Shown here: piece after piece, positions 61,766 to 64,000 of the stretch
How positions within the stretch are numbered: the first letter of the stretch is position 1
Layout: the number at the start of each line of letters is the position of its first letter
DNA from: Phormidium tenue FACHB-1052
GTDB taxonomy: Bacteria; Cyanobacteriota; Cyanobacteriia; Phormidesmidales; Phormidesmidaceae
DNA length: 64,000 nt
Direction: 5' to 3'
Assembly: GCF_014696675.1 (NCBI RefSeq)
Contig: NZ_JACJQN010000005.1
Coordinates: forward strand, 1-64,000
Position numbers and translations under genes: made by a program
Notes under the pieces: model-generated
The model's database searches: none
Seen by the model: the letters and a program-made list of their open reading frames with translations, nothing else
What the model was told of the DNA's origin: nothing

Positions 61766-62428
61766 ATGTTGACCTTTTACCATACCCCGCTGTCGGTTAA
61801 CTCTCGCCGAGTCTGGGTGGCGCTTCTAGAGAAGAATTTACCCTTCGAAGCCATTGTGATGAACCTGGGAGGCGACCAACTTCAGCCCGAATTCTTGAGC
61901 CTCAACCCCTTTCACCACATCCCCGTGCTGGTTGATGACGGCTTTAGCGTGATCGAATCCTTCGCCATTCTGGACTATCTGGAAGCGAAATACCCCACAC
62001 CGTCGCTGCTGGCCACAACTCCAGAAGCTGTCGCCACCATGCGTATGGTCGAAATGGTGACGGTGAATGAGCTGGTGCCCGCCATCAATCCACTGATCAA
62101 AAAAATGATGGGCTTTGGCCAAGAGTCTGACGATGCGATCGCCCAGGCCAAGCAAAAGGCCGAGGTGGTGCTCAAGTTCTACGCCGACAAGCTGGCTGAT
62201 CAGTCCTTTTTCTGCGGCGAACAGCTCACCCTAGCCGATGTGGTGGCGGGCACCTTTGCCCCCTGGTTTGAGCAGTTGGGCCTACCCATGACCGACTACC
62301 CCACCCTGCAAACCTGGACTAGCCGCCTGATGGAGCGCCCCGCCTGGCAAACGACTCAACCTACGGCACGGGAACTAGCAGCGTTTCGCGATCGCATGAA
62401 AGAGCGCATGGCCGCCCAAGGGCAATAG
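61766..62428 (+). CDS. Glutathione S-transferase
   Basis: 220 residues. The thioredoxin-like N-terminus has LSVNSRRVWVALLEKNLPFE and VLVDDGFSVIESFAILDYLEAKYP, with the conserved SNAIL/ES-type motif. The helical C-terminal domain contains FCGEQLTLADVVAGTFAPWFEQLG. It probably conjugates glutathione or acts in redox protection. It is one base from the following GT39 gene (TAGTG). Confidence 0.94.
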   Translation: MLTFYHTPLSVNSRRVWVALLEKNLPFEAIVMNLGGDQLQPEFLSLNPFHHIPVLVDDGFSVIESFAILDYLEAKYPTPSLLATTPEAVATMRMVEMVTVNELVPAINPLIKKMMGFGQESDDAIAQAKQKAEVVLKFYADKLADQSFFCGEQLTLADVVAGTFAPWFEQLGLPMTDYPTLQTWTSRLMERPAWQTTQPTARELAAFRDRMKERMAAQGQ

Positions 62429-63840
62429 TGATTCGTCGGGTGCCTCTCTGGGGTTGGATGCTGGGGTTGGGGGCGATCGCCCTCAGCCTGCGTCTGACTG
62501 GCCTGGGCCGCATCCACGGGCTGGTCTTCGATGAGGTCTACTACGTCCCCTTCGCGATCGACTATTTGCAGGGAACGCCCAGCTTCGATGCTCATCCCCC
62601 CCTGGCCAAATACCTGATCGCCCTGGGCCTTTGGCTTGGTCAATGGCCCGCCTCCTGGCTAGGTTGGCCCACGGTGGAAGTAGAGGGTGCTCTGGTCAGT
62701 CCGATTGCCTTTCGCTGGCTGAATGCGATCGTGGGTGCGACGGTTCCGGTACTGTTGGCAGCTCTGGCCTTTGCCCTCAGCTATGGATACCGGCCCCAGC
62801 GCCGTCACACCTTCGCCCTCCTGACCGGATTGCTGATGACAGTGGAAGGGCTGACTCTAGTCGAGTCGCGCCTAGCATTGATCAATATTTATGGGCTGGC
62901 CCTGGGGCTATTGGGGCAGTGGGCCTCGGTCAGGGCGGGGCAGGCTGAGCATCCCTCGCGCTGGCGCTGGGTAGCAGGCCTCGCCCTGGGGGCTGCCGTC
63001 AACGTGAAGTGGAACTGGGCTGGGCTGTGGCTGGGTCTGCTGCTGTGGGAAGTTTTTACAATCGGCGGGGAAGCCCCTCTCCCTAAATCCCGCTTCCCAG
63101 GGGAGATAAACGTTGAAGTTCCCTCTGGCTCCCCTTCTCCCTGGGGGATAAGGGGCTGGTGGCTGAGGGGCAACCCCTGGTGCAGAAGGGTGATCTACCT
63201 GGGCGTGATTCCCCTAGCGACCTACCTACTGCTGTGGCTGCCCCATCTGGCGCTGACAGGCGAATCGCTAGGGGGCATTCACCGTCGCCTTTGGGCCGCT
63301 CACCAATCGATCGCAGCGGGGGCGGGCCACGATTACTGCTCGCCGTGGCACAGCTGGCCGTTGATGGTGCGCCCGGTAGCCTACTTTTACGAACGGACTG
63401 GCCAAGGCGCAACGGCTATAGCCACGACCATTCACGCCATGGGCAACCCAGTGCTGTGGTGGCTGGGGACAGCGGCGATCCTAGCCCTGGGGCTGGGCTG
63501 GCTGAGTCGGCAACTGACGAGTAAAAATCGCTGGGTCGGGTCGCCAAGCAATGCCGTGGTGCCGTTTATTCTGCTGAACTACCTCACTAACTGGTTGCCC
63601 TGGGCGCTGGTGAGCCGCTGCACGTTTCTGTACCACGCCATGGGGATGGCGGCATTGAGCACCCTGGGGCTGGCCTGGCTGATGGCGCAGTGGTGGCAGA
63701 ATCCTCGCGATCGCCCCCTGACCCTGGTGCTGCTGGGGGCGATCGCCCTCAGCTTTTGGTTCTGGCTCCCCCTCTACCTGGGCCTGCCCCTCTCACTAGA
63801 AGCGCTCCACCGCCGCTGGCTGCTGCCGGGGTGGATCTAG
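62428..63840 (+). CDS. GT39-type membrane glycosyltransferase (PMT family)
   Basis: 470 residues from GTG 62428, overlapping the GST stop codon by one base. The PMT signature DEVYYVPFAIDYLQGTPSFDAHPPLAKYLIALG and about ten membrane segments are present. It would transfer a sugar from a polyprenyl-phosphate donor. Odd: residues about 213-250 (FTIGGEAPLPKSRFPGEI through GIRGWWLRGNPW) look like an in-frame insertion of a short repeat, encoded near 63060-63180, between two membrane helices. Confidence 0.92.
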   Translation: MIRRVPLWGWMLGLGAIALSLRLTGLGRIHGLVFDEVYYVPFAIDYLQGTPSFDAHPPLAKYLIALGLWLGQWPASWLGWPTVEVEGALVSPIAFRWLNAIVGATVPVLLAALAFALSYGYRPQRRHTFALLTGLLMTVEGLTLVESRLALINIYGLALGLLGQWASVRAGQAEHPSRWRWVAGLALGAAVNVKWNWAGLWLGLLLWEVFTIGGEAPLPKSRFPGEINVEVPSGSPSPWGIRGWWLRGNPWCRRVIYLGVIPLATYLLLWLPHLALTGESLGGIHRRLWAAHQSIAAGAGHDYCSPWHSWPLMVRPVAYFYERTGQGATAIATTIHAMGNPVLWWLGTAAILALGLGWLSRQLTSKNRWVGSPSNAVVPFILLNYLTNWLPWALVSRCTFLYHAMGMAALSTLGLAWLMAQWWQNPRDRPLTLVLLGAIALSFWFWLPLYLGLPLSLEALHRRWLLPGWI

Positions 63841-63849
63841 CCGGTTGTC

Positions 63850-64000
63850 TCAATATCCGTGTTCCGCCAAAAATTCTAGAGAGACACTGCCTCCGGTTGT
63901 GGCCTGCTCTTTGCCCCCCATAAACTTCTCTACATACTTGCCCAGCACGTCGCCCTCTAGGTTTACGGCCTGGCCGGGGCGCAGGTGTTGCAGCGTGGTC
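63850..64000 (-). CDS. ribE: Riboflavin synthase alpha subunit, C-terminal end (cut by window edge)
   Basis: The minus-strand frame entering from the right edge reads LQHLRPGQAVNLEGDVLGKY, then VEKFM and a short tail, and stops at 63850-63852. VNLEGDVLGKY is characteristic of riboflavin synthase (RibE/RibC), which joins two lumazines to make riboflavin. Only about 49 codons are visible. Confidence 0.85.
   Translation of the reverse strand, partial: TTLQHLRPGQAVNLEGDVLGKYVEKFMGGKEQATTGGSVSLEFLAEHGY

Overview
The window reads as a chromosome segment of a non-model cyanobacterium, probably filamentous and Leptolyngbya/Nodosilinea/Phormidium-like. The evidence is the very frequent HIP1 octamer GCGATCGC, an NblA-type phycobilisome-degradation gene, FutA/FutB iron-uptake genes, a TIGR03492-type LpxB-like protein, a CobA-HemD fusion, and GC-rich coding sequence. 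The genus is an inference.

Positions 1-26000 form a phosphorus-scavenging island. It opens with the end of a transposase gene and then a 1789-residue mosaic phosphatase (PhoX-like, a phytase-like domain split by two GDPD domains, and a DUF4114 tail). The minus strand then carries a complete C-P lyase core, phnG-H-I-J-K-L-M, plus a second phnM-like gene, a PhnZ-type HD oxygenase and a metallophosphoesterase. A Tat-exported PhoX (18592-20121) and the plus-strand phnF, phnC, phnD and phnE genes complete the set. An identical 12-base operator-like word lies upstream of phnG, phnM and phnC, which suggests one PhnF-controlled regulon. An AT-rich HEPN-domain gene sits between phnJ and phnK and looks like an acquired cargo gene.

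Positions 26000-40500 hold housekeeping and envelope genes. These are tRNA-Gly, sirB and sumT (siroheme/cobalamin), a GH24 lysozyme with three peptidoglycan-binding repeats, an SGNH-like protein, a DUF2726 protein, an LpxB-like protein, a PBP4-type carboxypeptidase, a PiuC-type hydroxylase, a GAF protein, nblA and a TonB-like protein. Two copies of a ~150-bp MITE (22327-22477 and 33537-33685) are flanked by direct repeats.

Positions 40500-48400 hold futA and futB, split apart by about 5 kb. The insert holds a degenerate 21-bp-period array, a conserved hypothetical gene, a NACHT-LRR (bacterial NLR-like) gene with 13 near-identical 22-residue repeats, a tiny cysteine-containing ORF overlapping its end, and a divergent RelE-type toxin-antitoxin pair. 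This looks like a small defence island.

Positions 48400-64000 are mostly core genes: a DUF218 protein, an ABC exporter, a VOC protein, a TVP38 membrane protein, a HAD hydrolase, a methyltransferase, an SRPBCC protein, a DNA-methylase-like protein with a damaged catalytic motif, coaE, cobA-hemD, hisC, a GST, a GT39 glycosyltransferase and the 3' end of ribE at the right edge.
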